The notes under the pieces are model-generated. The model did no database searches. It had not been told where the DNA came from and worked only from the letters and a program-made list of their open reading frames with translations. A stretch of DNA of 64,000 nt, from assembly GCF_000691165.1 (NCBI RefSeq), contig NZ_ASJD01000002.1, forward strand, positions 1-64,000. Direction: 5' to 3'. The stretch's first letter is position 1. Each line of letters begins with the position of its first letter. The position numbers were made by a program, and so were the translations under genes. This document shows, one piece after another, positions 1-7,561 of the stretch. The stretch comes from Bacillus safensis FO-36b (lineage in GTDB: Bacteria > Bacillota > Bacilli > Bacillales > Bacillaceae).

Positions 1-327
1 TGCCTCTTCATGATCAATGATAATCAAACGGATGACAGCTGTGATCCCTATATAAATAAAATAACGAAGCGGAAAATGAAAGTTAGATTTAAAGTATTTA
101 ATAATTAAGGCAATAAACTCAAAGTACATAAAGAAGATCAGCAGTTCCCCAAGCATTCCATAATAGCTTTCTCCTTTGTTGAACAGTGTCTTATAAACAA
201 ATTGGACAATGTACCATGTTTCACTGATTAAGAGAACGCTTAAAGCGATGGCCAAAAAGAACAAACAGATATTGAGAAGGCCTTGCAAGAGATCAGGTAT
301 CTTTTGGAAATTGTTGAATCGTTTCAT
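1..327 (-). CDS. yrkR: PsiE-family membrane protein (YrkR-like), 3' end outside window
   Basis: Phosphate-starvation-inducible PsiE-type integral membrane protein; the molecular function of the family is unknown. The first 109 codons are visible and run off the left edge. Hydrophobic segments lie at about residues 14-35, 58-80 and 88-104, with short charged loops, as expected for PsiE. The ATG is preceded by GGAGAG about 8 nt upstream. It follows the kinase gene on the same strand with a 37-nt gap. A PsiE homologue next to this kinase-regulator pair and a divergent DUF418 gene matches the B. subtilis yrkR-yrkQ-yrkP / yrkO arrangement, which is the main reason for the symbol. Confidence 0.75.
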   Translation of the reverse strand, partial: MKRFNNFQKIPDLLQGLLNICLFFLAIALSVLLISETWYIVQFVYKTLFNKGESYYGMLGELLIFFMYFEFIALIIKYFKSNFHFPLRYFIYIGITAVIRLIIIDHEEA

Positions 328-364
328 TGGGCTGTCTCTCCATTCCAGTATATTCATTTGTTTT

Positions 365-1672
365 CTACATTTTGATGTTCCAAAATCGCAGCACGATGTA
401 GTAAACATCGTTCCTTTCTATACTTTCAAACTGCCCGTGCATGCGGGTCATCATTCGTCTGATACTTCGTTCACCAAGTCCATTGCTTTCCGGCGTAACC
501 TTTGTCTCTTTTATCGCATTGCTGACATGGATCTCAAAGATTTCTTGATCGGATAAAAACGTGAGATTGATATCCTTTTTAGGATCTGCGTATTTCCGTA
601 AATTGGACATCACATTATCAAATACTCGGCCAAGCAGTTCGACATTCACATTGATATAGCTGTCAGGCAGCTCTCCTAAAAGATGAACCTTAAAGTTCTC
701 TTGATGCAGGATGGCCACCTGATCTGACAGAAGATCGTAAATCACCTCTTTGACTGCAACGGTCTCAAGCTCAGATTCATGTTCTTTATCCAGCAGAAAA
801 TAGGCAAACAGATTGTCAGACAGATTTTTTAATTGCAGTGCTTTCCCGTAGGCACTCGCTATATATTGATCCTTACGGGTATCCGCTCCAGTCTCCTCTT
901 TTTTCGCAAACTCCAGATTCATCATCAGCGACGTCAGCGGTGTCCTCATATCATGGGACATTTCGGTGACCAAGCTGCGGCTCTCTTCTTGCAGCTCATC
1001 AATGGCTTGAAGCTTGTCCAAAAAGGCTTTACGCAGATCCTCAATACTTTTGGCAATCATCGCTAATTCATCATGCCCTTTTACCGTCATTTCATAGTCC
1101 AGCTCTCCGCCTTCAAGAATATGAATCTCTTGATGAATCGTTTGCAGATAGCGCAGACTTTTGCGAATACCGAGAAGAACAATGAGGAGAAAAATAAGCG
1201 TCGCCCCGAGCAGCTCGAGTGTAAAGGCAAGATCGTGGTAGCGAGATGAATAGAAACCGTCCACCATGACGCAGCCTTTACCGTCGCTAAACTGAACCGG
1301 ATATGAATGATGCTCAGCGTACTGGGTCATCCTTTCTTTTCCGTACGCCGATTCATCGTCAGCGGAATAAATAGAGTCATATTGCAGCACTTGATCCTTG
1401 AAGATGGTCAAATTAATGTAATTCTCTTTTTTCACCCACTCGCCAAACGCTTTTCGATCCGTTGAGGACAGCTCATTCTCAGACACATAGCGGCTGAATT
1501 TTTGAATGTACTTGGCTGACTCCTGCTCGTAATACTCGTCTGAACTCAAATATCCATCGATCAAATCATTGGTGATCTTTTGCAGCGTCAAAAAGACAAT
1601 ACCACTCACAATTGCAGCCGCCAAAATCAGCAGTGCAAGCTTTTTGGCCAGTGTATATTTACGATGTGCCAA
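365..1672 (-). CDS. yrkQ: Sensor histidine kinase (YrkQ-like)
   Basis: Membrane sensor kinase of a two-component system. Reading from the chosen start: a first membrane helix (about residues 10-29), an extracytoplasmic sensor of about 135 residues, a second helix, a HAMP-like linker, the phosphoacceptor H-box (EMSHDMRTPLTSL) and a C-terminal ATPase region with N-box NVMSNLRKYA. The glycine-rich ATP-lid motifs are weak. The open frame extends upstream to an ATG at 1741, which would overlap the regulator by 83 nt. A TTG at 1672 preceded by GGGGAAGAGG gives a short overlap and a good ribosome site, so I prefer it. It forms an operon with the response regulator upstream and the PsiE gene downstream. 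Confidence 0.82.
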   Translation of the reverse strand: MAHRKYTLAKKLALLILAAAIVSGIVFLTLQKITNDLIDGYLSSDEYYEQESAKYIQKFSRYVSENELSSTDRKAFGEWVKKENYINLTIFKDQVLQYDSIYSADDESAYGKERMTQYAEHHSYPVQFSDGKGCVMVDGFYSSRYHDLAFTLELLGATLIFLLIVLLGIRKSLRYLQTIHQEIHILEGGELDYEMTVKGHDELAMIAKSIEDLRKAFLDKLQAIDELQEESRSLVTEMSHDMRTPLTSLMMNLEFAKKEETGADTRKDQYIASAYGKALQLKNLSDNLFAYFLLDKEHESELETVAVKEVIYDLLSDQVAILHQENFKVHLLGELPDSYINVNVELLGRVFDNVMSNLRKYADPKKDINLTFLSDQEIFEIHVSNAIKETKVTPESNGLGERSIRRMMTRMHGQFESIERNDVYYIVLRFWNIKM

Positions 1673-2354
1673 ACCGGTATCCTCTTCCCCATTCAGTTTT
1701 GATATATACAGGACTTGATGGATCATCTTCAATTTTGGCACGAAGCTTTCGAATATGCACCATCACCGTATTGTTGGAACAATAGAAATAGGGCTGCCCC
1801 CACACGCTTTCATAAATATTTTGAGCAGAAAATATTTTGTTTCGCCTGCTCATGAGCAGCTTTAACATCCGATATTCTAGATCAGAAAGCTTAATTTGCT
1901 GGCTTTCTTTCCATACTTCATTAAATTCTTCACTTACCCTCAGCTTGCCCCCGACAAGAAACGTATCTTCCTGCTCCTTTTTTTCCTGATAAATGGTATA
2001 TCTGCGTAATTGTGCAATGACTCTAGCATGAAGCTCATCTTCTGAGAAGGGCTTTGTCATATAATCATCCCCGCCGGCAAGTAATCCTTCAGTTTTATCG
2101 AATGTGCTCGACTTGGCTGTCAGAAATAGAATCGGAACGTTAGATGAGGCTCTTATGTGTTGGCATGTTTCGATGCCTGAGAGCCCCGGCATCATCACAT
2201 CTAAGATCACCAAATCGAGCGAATCCTCCACAAGCTTCAATGCTTGCTCGCCATTCATCGCTCTTAGCACCTCATATCCTGCACGTGTAAGGGATTCCTG
2301 CAGAAGGTCACCAATATCCTGATCATCTTCTACGACTAATATTCGATGGGTCAT
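1659..2354 (-). CDS. yrkP: OmpR-family response regulator (YrkP-like)
   Basis: Two-component response regulator and partner of the downstream kinase. The receiver domain (about residues 1-115) shows the acidic pocket VVEDDQD, the phosphorylation site in LVILDVMMPG and the conserved lysine in MTKPFSEDE. The C-terminal winged-helix domain (about 130-230) ends in KTEWGRGYRFG, typical of OmpR/PhoB proteins. The frame opens 9 nt further upstream, but GAGGTGA is correctly spaced only for the ATG at 2354. It is divergent from the yrkO-like gene; the spacer carries an inverted repeat (2440-2521) that is a candidate binding site for this protein. Confidence 0.85.
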   Translation of the reverse strand: MTHRILVVEDDQDIGDLLQESLTRAGYEVLRAMNGEQALKLVEDSLDLVILDVMMPGLSGIETCQHIRASSNVPILFLTAKSSTFDKTEGLLAGGDDYMTKPFSEDELHARVIAQLRRYTIYQEKKEQEDTFLVGGKLRVSEEFNEVWKESQQIKLSDLEYRMLKLLMSRRNKIFSAQNIYESVWGQPYFYCSNNTVMVHIRKLRAKIEDDPSSPVYIKTEWGRGYRFGTS

Positions 2355-2439
2355 GTCTCTCACCTCATGTAATGTGATGCTCTTTCTTTTATGTCTTTAC
2401 TATATATCATCTAGCTATGTGAAAAGATACAGCATAAAC

Positions 2440-2521
2440 CTTAACAGTTTATGAATTTGATCATCTGCCATCAATTCGTCACATTCATTTTCAAAAAATT
2501 GGATCTTCATAAATTGTTAAG
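2440..2521. promoter_or_regulatory. Inverted repeat between divergent yrkP-like and yrkO-like genes
   Basis: CTTAACAGTTTATGAA at 2440-2455 recurs as TTCATAAATTGTTAAG at 2506-2521 on the same strand: 16-bp arms with one mismatch, separated by 50 bp. The arms lie symmetrically in the 250-bp divergent spacer, so they could let the response regulator control both its own operon and yrkO. Binding is inferred, not shown. Confidence 0.5.
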
Positions 2522-2604
2522 AATTTGGCCGTATATTGATTCATTGTAAGGATCGATGAATTGATCCGCATTACATTTATCATAACAAGAAAAGGAGCAT
2601 GGAT

Positions 2605-3810
2605 ATGAATGCAAACAAAGTAGCACACGGACAACCGATGAGTCTGCGCGAACGGGTTCATTTCTTGGACATCGTACGAGGATTCGCCTTAATGGGGATT
2701 ATTCTAGTCAATTACTTTTTGATCGTGGATTCAGCCAAGGGATTTGACATGCTGTCAAATGATGTCTTTCACAATGTGGTGAATTGGTTCGCCTCAGGGA
2801 AATTCATTACACTGTTTTCCTTTCTATTCGGGGTTGGTTTTATGATTTTTATGGACCGAGCTGCTCAGAAGGTGGACAGCCCGAACAAGCTGTTTGCCCG
2901 CAGATTAACCATTCTCTTAGGATTTGGCCTTCTGCATTTGACCTTTGTTTGGATTGGTGACATTTTGGCCTATTATGCAGTCGCTGGCTTTTTATTGCTT
3001 TTCTTTTACAAACGCACAGCTAAAACCATCCTATACTGGCTGATTACACTATTTGTGATTCAATTGCTTACACCTTTTTTCACGATGCTGTTCAATACCA
3101 TGAACACAGCATCATCAGCCAAGCCGGATTTTGCTGATTTCGAGCTGACCAGCCACAACAGTCTGACTTATTTAGCATCAATTAGTGATCGGTGGACAGA
3201 TATGGTCACAATGGCTTCCAGTTCTTTTTCCACCGTCTATTCTATGTTTTTCATGTTTTTACTTGGTGTGTATTTTGTGAAAATGAAGTTTTTCAAAAAC
3301 ATGGAGGCGAAAAAAGCGATTTGGAATCGCATTTGGATCATTTTTGCTATCGCTTTTCTCATCACCCAAGGCAGTACGATCATAACAGCGGTCAATCCTT
3401 TTGAAAATACACTCTGGATGAACATAGCCTCTGCCCTTGAACAAAACGGCGGATTAACGGGCAGTATGTTCTATATGAGTACACTTGCGATGCTGTTTCT
3501 TCATGTCCCTCAGCTGCGTGGTGCTTTGATGGTCTTTACCAAAGTTGGACGGATGTCATTGACCTGCTATTTGCTTCACTCCATCATTGGCACAATGCTA
3601 TTTCTGAAATATGGAGCCGGACTTGCCGATCATCTTCAGCCGGCTGGCACGTTTATGATTGGACTCGGGGTTTATGTCTTCCTCGTGCTCTTTAGTACAT
3701 TATGGTTAAAGCGGTTTAAGTATGGACCGATGGAATTTATTTGGCGGCAGCTGACATATGGGAAGGTTGATGATCAACCGAAAACAAATACATTTCATGC
3801 GGCGAAGTAA
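2605..3810 (+). CDS. yrkO: DUF418 multi-pass membrane protein (YrkO-like)
   Basis: Polytopic membrane protein of the DUF418/YeiB family, possibly a transporter or acyl-transfer-type membrane protein; the substrate is unknown. About nine to ten hydrophobic segments span the length. The N-terminal block [20 protein letters not shown] and the C-terminal [15 protein letters not shown] are characteristic of the family. An ATG at 2599 is only one base from AAGGAG, whereas the ATG at 2605 has a normal 7-nt spacing, so the latter is taken as the start. It is divergent from the two-component operon and shares its palindromic spacer. A strong terminator follows the stop. Confidence 0.85.
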   Translation: MNANKVAHGQPMSLRERVHFLDIVRGFALMGIILVNYFLIVDSAKGFDMLSNDVFHNVVNWFASGKFITLFSFLFGVGFMIFMDRAAQKVDSPNKLFARRLTILLGFGLLHLTFVWIGDILAYYAVAGFLLLFFYKRTAKTILYWLITLFVIQLLTPFFTMLFNTMNTASSAKPDFADFELTSHNSLTYLASISDRWTDMVTMASSSFSTVYSMFFMFLLGVYFVKMKFFKNMEAKKAIWNRIWIIFAIAFLITQGSTIITAVNPFENTLWMNIASALEQNGGLTGSMFYMSTLAMLFLHVPQLRGALMVFTKVGRMSLTCYLLHSIIGTMLFLKYGAGLADHLQPAGTFMIGLGVYVFLVLFSTLWLKRFKYGPMEFIWRQLTYGKVDDQPKTNTFHAAK

Positions 3811-3812
3811 AA

Positions 3813-3845
3813 AAAAGAGGCGAATTGCTATAATTCGCCTCTTTT
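3813..3845 (+). terminator. Intrinsic terminator after yrkO-like gene
   Basis: The stem GAGGCGAATT / AATTCGCCTC with a 5-nt loop is followed by TTTT. The mirrored A-run upstream could make it work in both directions. Confidence 0.85.
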
Positions 3846-3887
3846 AATATGTGAAGTTTTTGTGATTCAGAGACAATTCGTTTACTT

Positions 3888-4820
3888 TCAATACTGATCA
3901 ATCACTTCTCGTAATTGATTCAAATAACTTTCTTTCAATTCATCTGGATATTCAATTTTCACATGTTTCCCAAAAGACATCAAATAGTGTGTCATATACG
4001 ATAATTCTTCTTGGTTGTACCCACCCACAATATAAGGAATCTGATCAATGATCTCCAATCTCATATTTGGGTAATGATGCTTCAAAAACTTTTCTTTTCC
4101 TTGTTCCGTTAATCGACATTTAAATGAGATATCATGATAAGTTTTTTCGTACTCGAGCTGCAGTTCTTTTAATTCATCCTTCGTAAATGTGTCTCTCATT
4201 TCTTCTTCAATCATCATGTCCTTCATAAAGTCACATCTATAGATGCCCCACTTTTTATTTTGAACATCATATGCTTGAGAAAACCAAATGCCATTTCGAT
4301 AAAACAACTCAAGAAATTGCAGCCTGATCCATTTATTTTCATATTGAGTGTACGTCATCTTCACGATTTGATCTTTCATCATTGCCTGTAAAATCAATTC
4401 CAAATGATTTTGTTCACTAACTGGTGCGACATTATAGTAATGAATCACATCCAAAGTCTCCGTAATCATTTGCTTTCTCTCATCAGACATTGTGGCAAAC
4501 AACTTTTGCCGAATTTGTGAGTAGGATTTTTTAAATGGTGTTGCTGACACCAGGTCTAGCGCTTTAAGAGCGAAAAAAATAGCTTGGACTTCTTCAATAT
4601 TGAAATAAATAGGAACCAATGGAGATTGATTCACCAGTCGATATCCTCCGTGTCTGCCAGGTTCAACGTAAAAAGCTAAACCCATTGACTCCAGCTCTTC
4701 TATATCTCTTAAAGCCGTCCTTTTAGAAATGCCGAATTCGGACTGTAAGTCCTTTAACTGAAAAGAGTGTTTATCGCTTAAAAAAATAAGTTCTTGGTTT
4801 AATCGTTCTGATTTTTTCAT
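3888..4820 (-). CDS. HTH-WYL transcriptional regulator
   Basis: Regulator with an N-terminal DeoR-like winged helix (residues about 1-60, FGISKRTALRDIEELESMGL) and a C-terminal WYL ligand-sensing domain (about 135-310), the usual YafY-type architecture at the usual length. The WYL region is divergent from consensus but retains the aromatic/arginine pattern (IWFSQAYDVQNKKWGIYRCD). The ATG is preceded by GAGGG. It is divergent from a flavodoxin-fold oxidoreductase with an 82-nt spacer holding a palindrome, so it probably controls that gene and itself. The effector is unknown. Confidence 0.82.
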   Translation of the reverse strand: MKKSERLNQELIFLSDKHSFQLKDLQSEFGISKRTALRDIEELESMGLAFYVEPGRHGGYRLVNQSPLVPIYFNIEEVQAIFFALKALDLVSATPFKKSYSQIRQKLFATMSDERKQMITETLDVIHYYNVAPVSEQNHLELILQAMMKDQIVKMTYTQYENKWIRLQFLELFYRNGIWFSQAYDVQNKKWGIYRCDFMKDMMIEEEMRDTFTKDELKELQLEYEKTYHDISFKCRLTEQGKEKFLKHHYPNMRLEIIDQIPYIVGGYNQEELSYMTHYLMSFGKHVKIEYPDELKESYLNQLREVIDQY

Positions 4821-4836
4821 TTGTTTTCCCTCTTAA

Positions 4837-4861
4837 AAAGGTGCCTTCTTTTGTCACCTTT
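4837..4861. promoter_or_regulatory. Candidate WYL-regulator operator
   Basis: Inverted repeat AAAGGTG / CACCTTT separated by 11 bp, in the short spacer between the divergent regulator and oxidoreductase genes. The position suggests an operator that serves both promoters; binding is inferred. Confidence 0.45.
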
Positions 4862-4902
4862 ATCATTTATACTCAGCTTATCAAAAGAAAAGGAGCATGT
4901 AC

Positions 4903-5547
4903 ATGCAAACATTAATCATTAACGCGCACCCAGATTTCACTCATCGAGAAAGTTATTCAAACAAACTGCAAACACTATTTTTAAAACAATTTAAAGAAAG
5001 GTTTCCTCATGAGGAACCAACCATTTTACATTTATATGGAACTGAAATTCCTCGTATCGAAAAAGAACAGCTGCTAGGAATTTGGGATAAGCAAGCATCC
5101 AAACAAGCATTAACGGCTGCCGAGGAAAAAATCGCCGCTGCTTCATCTGCTTTATTGGCTCAATTCAAAGCACATCATCGAATTGTGATCGTGTCACCTG
5201 TTCATAATTTCAATGTGACTTCACGAATGAAAGATTATATAGATAATATCTTTATTGCGAGAGAAACGTTCAAATATACAGAAAATGGTTCTGTTGGTCT
5301 GATGACTGACGATTATCGTGTACTTTTACTTCAAGCAAGCGGCTCAATTTTCACAAATAACGATCGATATACACCTCTGGAATTTTCACATTATTACCTA
5401 AAAGAAATATTTCAAAACTTGATGGGGTTTCATCAATTTCATATTGTCCGAGCACAAGGAACAGCGATTTTAGAACAAGATGCGATCTTACAATCTGCAT
5501 CTGATGATATGACGAAAACCTTAGAGAAGTTTTATGCACCTAATTAA
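4903..5547 (+). CDS. FMN-dependent NAD(P)H oxidoreductase (AzoR/flavodoxin-like fold)
   Basis: Soluble flavoprotein resembling azoreductase/quinone reductase enzymes that pass electrons from NAD(P)H to quinones or azo compounds. The N-terminus TLIINAHPDFTHRESYSN is the FMN-phosphate-binding start of the flavodoxin-like fold. VSPVHNFNVTSRMKDYID matches the conserved P-x-x-N-F-x-x-x-x-x-L/M-K-x-W/Y-I-D region of AzoR proteins. 214 aa is normal for the family. Of two ATGs after AAGGAG, the second (4903) has normal spacing. It stands alone, divergent from a WYL regulator, with a strong terminator behind it. A role in quinone or electrophile stress is plausible but not proven here. Confidence 0.8.
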   Translation: MQTLIINAHPDFTHRESYSNKLQTLFLKQFKERFPHEEPTILHLYGTEIPRIEKEQLLGIWDKQASKQALTAAEEKIAAASSALLAQFKAHHRIVIVSPVHNFNVTSRMKDYIDNIFIARETFKYTENGSVGLMTDDYRVLLLQASGSIFTNNDRYTPLEFSHYYLKEIFQNLMGFHQFHIVRAQGTAILEQDAILQSASDDMTKTLEKFYAPN

Positions 5548-5565
5548 TTTCTATTTTTCAAAAAC

Positions 5566-5609
5566 AAAAAGACCTAAAACGTATGTTGTCAACGTTTTGG
5601 GTCTTTTTT
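5566..5609 (+). terminator. Intrinsic terminator after oxidoreductase gene
   Basis: Long stem AAAGACCTAAAACGT pairing with ACGTTTTGGGTCTTT, followed by a T-run. Confidence 0.85.
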
Positions 5610-5890
5610 ACAATTATCCATTTCGACAATATTGTTTGTTATTCACGTTCATACTTTGATTCTGATTCACACAGTGATAACATTGTCCTTCCCACAATGC
5701 CATATTCACAACACCCTAAGCTATTGCCTTGCCAACCAGTCATTTGAACATTCTATCAAAAATATTTGTTTTCTATCATATCAAGAGCCAATGTTCTAAA
5801 CTGACGATCATCAATTCCTTGTCGTGCCTAATACCACAGATGCTTTTAGCAATATTACATAAAACACACCAATTGATGGATGTTTTAAGG
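5610..5890. other. Intergenic stretch without supported gene
   Basis: AT-rich sequence with only short frames that lack ribosome sites. A 34-codon minus-strand frame (5639-5743) with a Cys-Cys pair has no Shine-Dalgarno and no recognisable relative. I see nothing firm here before the toxin locus promoter. Confidence 0.6.
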
Positions 5891-5896
5891 TATAAT
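5891..5896 (+). promoter_or_regulatory. -10 box of candidate toxin mRNA
   Basis: Perfect TATAAT placed so that transcription would start at about 5903, just at the foot of the leader hairpin. No convincing -35 box is seen at normal spacing. Confidence 0.45.
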
Positions 5897-5970
5897 CAAA
5901 AAAGAGCCTAGGCTATTGCACTAGCCCAAGCTCGTTCCACCTCAAAGGAGGTGAAAAATATGAAGCTATC
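5895..5970 (-). ncRNA. Candidate antisense RNA (antitoxin) over the toxin leader
   Basis: On the minus strand a GATAAT-like -10 box lies at 5975-5980. About 75 nt later comes a terminator-type hairpin, GAGCTTGGGCTA / TAGCCTAGGCTC, followed by six T. The implied short RNA would be fully complementary to the toxin leader, its Shine-Dalgarno and first codons, as in type I toxin-antitoxin pairs. The terminator is clear; the promoter is weak and the RNA itself is inferred. Confidence 0.45.
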
Positions 5971-6037
5971 CACTATTATCCTCATCGTGATAGCTTTGGC
6001 TCACTTGATTGTGAGTTTAATCACTCTAATCAAGTAA
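5960..6037 (+). CDS. Candidate type I toxin, 25-aa membrane peptide
   Basis: The 25-residue peptide is almost entirely hydrophobic: MKLS start, a single helix rich in Ile/Leu/Val, and a C-terminal lysine (ITLIK). This resembles Fst/Hol-Tox-like type I toxins in size and layout. A perfect AAAGGAGGTG ribosome site is spaced 6 nt from the ATG but is locked in a hairpin, CACCTC pairing with GAGGTG, and preceded by a second leader hairpin. Its own terminator follows. A candidate antisense RNA covers the leader. The peptide family itself is not recognised with certainty; a small regulatory membrane peptide is the alternative. Confidence 0.55.
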   Translation: MKLSTIILIVIALAHLIVSLITLIK

Positions 6038-6046
6038 GCTACACTT

Positions 6047-6079
6047 CATAAAATGGTCCTTAATTGGGCCATTTTTTGT
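6047..6079 (+). terminator. Terminator of candidate toxin mRNA
   Basis: AAATGGTCC / GGGCCATTT stem (one G-U pair) with a 6-nt loop, followed by T-rich sequence. Confidence 0.75.
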
Positions 6080-6598
6080 TTGTCCTCCGCCTTCTCTAAT
6101 TAGAAGACATCATCGGATAAGACTCACTAGTCTCAATATATGTTATTTGTTATTTATTAAAGCAATACTTACGCTTTATTTCACCTCCAGCTTCAAAAAA
6201 CAAACTGTAAAGGCATCATTTTGTAATTATTTGTTGCGCCTCGAGTATAATCTTTCGTTTAATACCGCCATGCTCCCGCCTTCTCTCCGCCCTTTATCGA
6301 TGGAAAATGAACAGAAATACAAGAGAAGATGTGTTTTAATTGCAATACTTTTGTTTAATCTATTATGCTGTGTTTTATGGATAATTTTTATTTTAATGCT
6401 CTAATTCATTGCAATGGTTTTATTTTAAAAAAGTGTAGTAAGATTCATTTAACATAATTGCAGATTAACGAGTATTATGTTAAATGACGTATATCTGGAT
6501 TATAACACAAAAACACAAATAACATATATCTATATACATGTAGATGGGTATGTGTAATTTTTTAATTAGTGACAAGTTTAAGGTCGTTAACTCAAGAA
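6080..6598. other. Accessory intergenic region with a 14-bp perfect inverted repeat
   Basis: No gene is supported. A 34-codon plus-strand frame (6300-6404) encodes a short hydrophobic peptide but has no ribosome site. A perfect inverted repeat, TCATTTAACATAAT at 6445-6458 and ATTATGTTAAATGA at 6474-6487, brackets a 15-nt loop. AT content is high. Confidence 0.5.
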
Positions 6599-7190
6599 TT
6601 ACAAATACATTTCTTCAGCATACGCAACATCACTTTTATTAATGGTCTCGAAAGCACCCTTCCACTCATCAAACAAGCATTCAATGGATATTTTAGCTGT
6701 ACGCCCATAAATGTCCTTAAATAAGCGTTGACCTTGAAACATGGATTCAAGCATATTTTGTTTTCCTCGCTTGGTTCAAGGTTCATCCATTTCAAGTTCT
6801 TCACGTTCGTTTGGTTCGTCAAAGGCGAATGCTACACCAAAGTTCCCAGTGTCATCTTCATGAAGTGCGTCCTTAGTGGATTGAGAGACAAAGAACACAG
6901 CATTGTTGTAAGAACACCCAATACGTCTCATTTGAAGCTCTACTTTTTACCCTGTGGTGAAGCTGTAAATATCCATGCTTCATCAATAAATTCCGCTGTT
7001 TTTTCTTCTACATTCATTCCAAAAAGCTCGCAAAACTTACCAAGCGCAAACATGACCGCACTTGATTTTAATTGTGACTTCGCGAAATTTTCTATACGTT
7101 CCCCAAAGTCTAGTAAATCCATATTTTCAACTACCAAGATAGTAATTCATTCACTAAGAGATAGTGAATGATTAGAACCATCATGAACAA
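6599..7190 (-). pseudogene. Decayed C-terminus of a VirB4/ConE-type conjugation ATPase
   Basis: Three minus-strand frames join into one VirB4-like C-terminal domain. The first (about 7190-6943) carries KSSAVMFALGKFCELFG and the Walker B segment FIDEAWIFTASPQGKK. The second carries MRRIGCSYNNAVFFVSQSTK and NFGVAFAFDEPNEREE. The third resumes at LKWMNLEPSEEN and, after another shift, ends with IYGRTAKISIECLFDEW and a natural stop at 6599. This matches the end of the conjugation ATPase of ICEBs1/Tn916-type elements. At least three frameshifts and an in-frame stop, plus loss of about three quarters of the gene, make it non-functional. No other conjugation gene is visible nearby. Confidence 0.82.
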
Positions 7191-7560
7191 GCAATTTCAT
7201 GATACTTCCTGTACAATCTTAAATAAATAATCTCCAGCTTTTATGAAATGCAATGCTGCTTCTTCATGCCGCTACAATTTAAAAATGCCATGCAGCCATC
7301 CTACTTGATTCCCACGTTTTATATTTGTTATGCGTCTTATAACATTTTGAACTGTCAGAAGCTTGTTAGTGTTCTGTAGGTGAGCCCACATCATCATCAA
7401 TCTAAGAACAACTCCCCAAAAAGAAAAATTGTGCTAACTTGTCATATAAATCTCATTTTTCGTTTTGGGGTGTTTTATAAAATCTTTCAGTTGGTGTGCA
7501 ACGGCGGGACCACAAGCAATGCGATTTTTCAATTACGACATACTTTATTTATCCCACATT
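7191..7560. other. Gene-free accessory spacer with a large inverted repeat
   Basis: No supported coding sequence. An inverted repeat at 7414-7470 (CCCCAAAA-GAAAAAT / ATTTTTC-TTTTGGGG, loop about 25 nt) could form a long stem. It may be a relic of the vanished mobile element or a terminator for the pseudogene strand. Confidence 0.45.
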
Positions 7561-7561
7561 C

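Noticed and set aside
1673-1741. Longer N-terminus of the YrkQ-like kinase from ATG 1741
   Set aside because: Would overlap the regulator gene by 83 nt; the TTG at 1672 has a proper ribosome site.
5639-5743. 34-codon minus-strand frame with a Cys-Cys pair
   Set aside because: No ribosome site, no recognisable family, and an equally open neighbouring frame; too weak to call.
6300-6404. Possible 34-aa membrane peptide (MENEQKYKRR then hydrophobic)
   Set aside because: No Shine-Dalgarno before the ATG and no terminator; kept only as a note.
6728-7171. 147-codon plus-strand frame
   Set aside because: Antisense to the VirB4 remnant, whose three frames have clear homology; shadow only.
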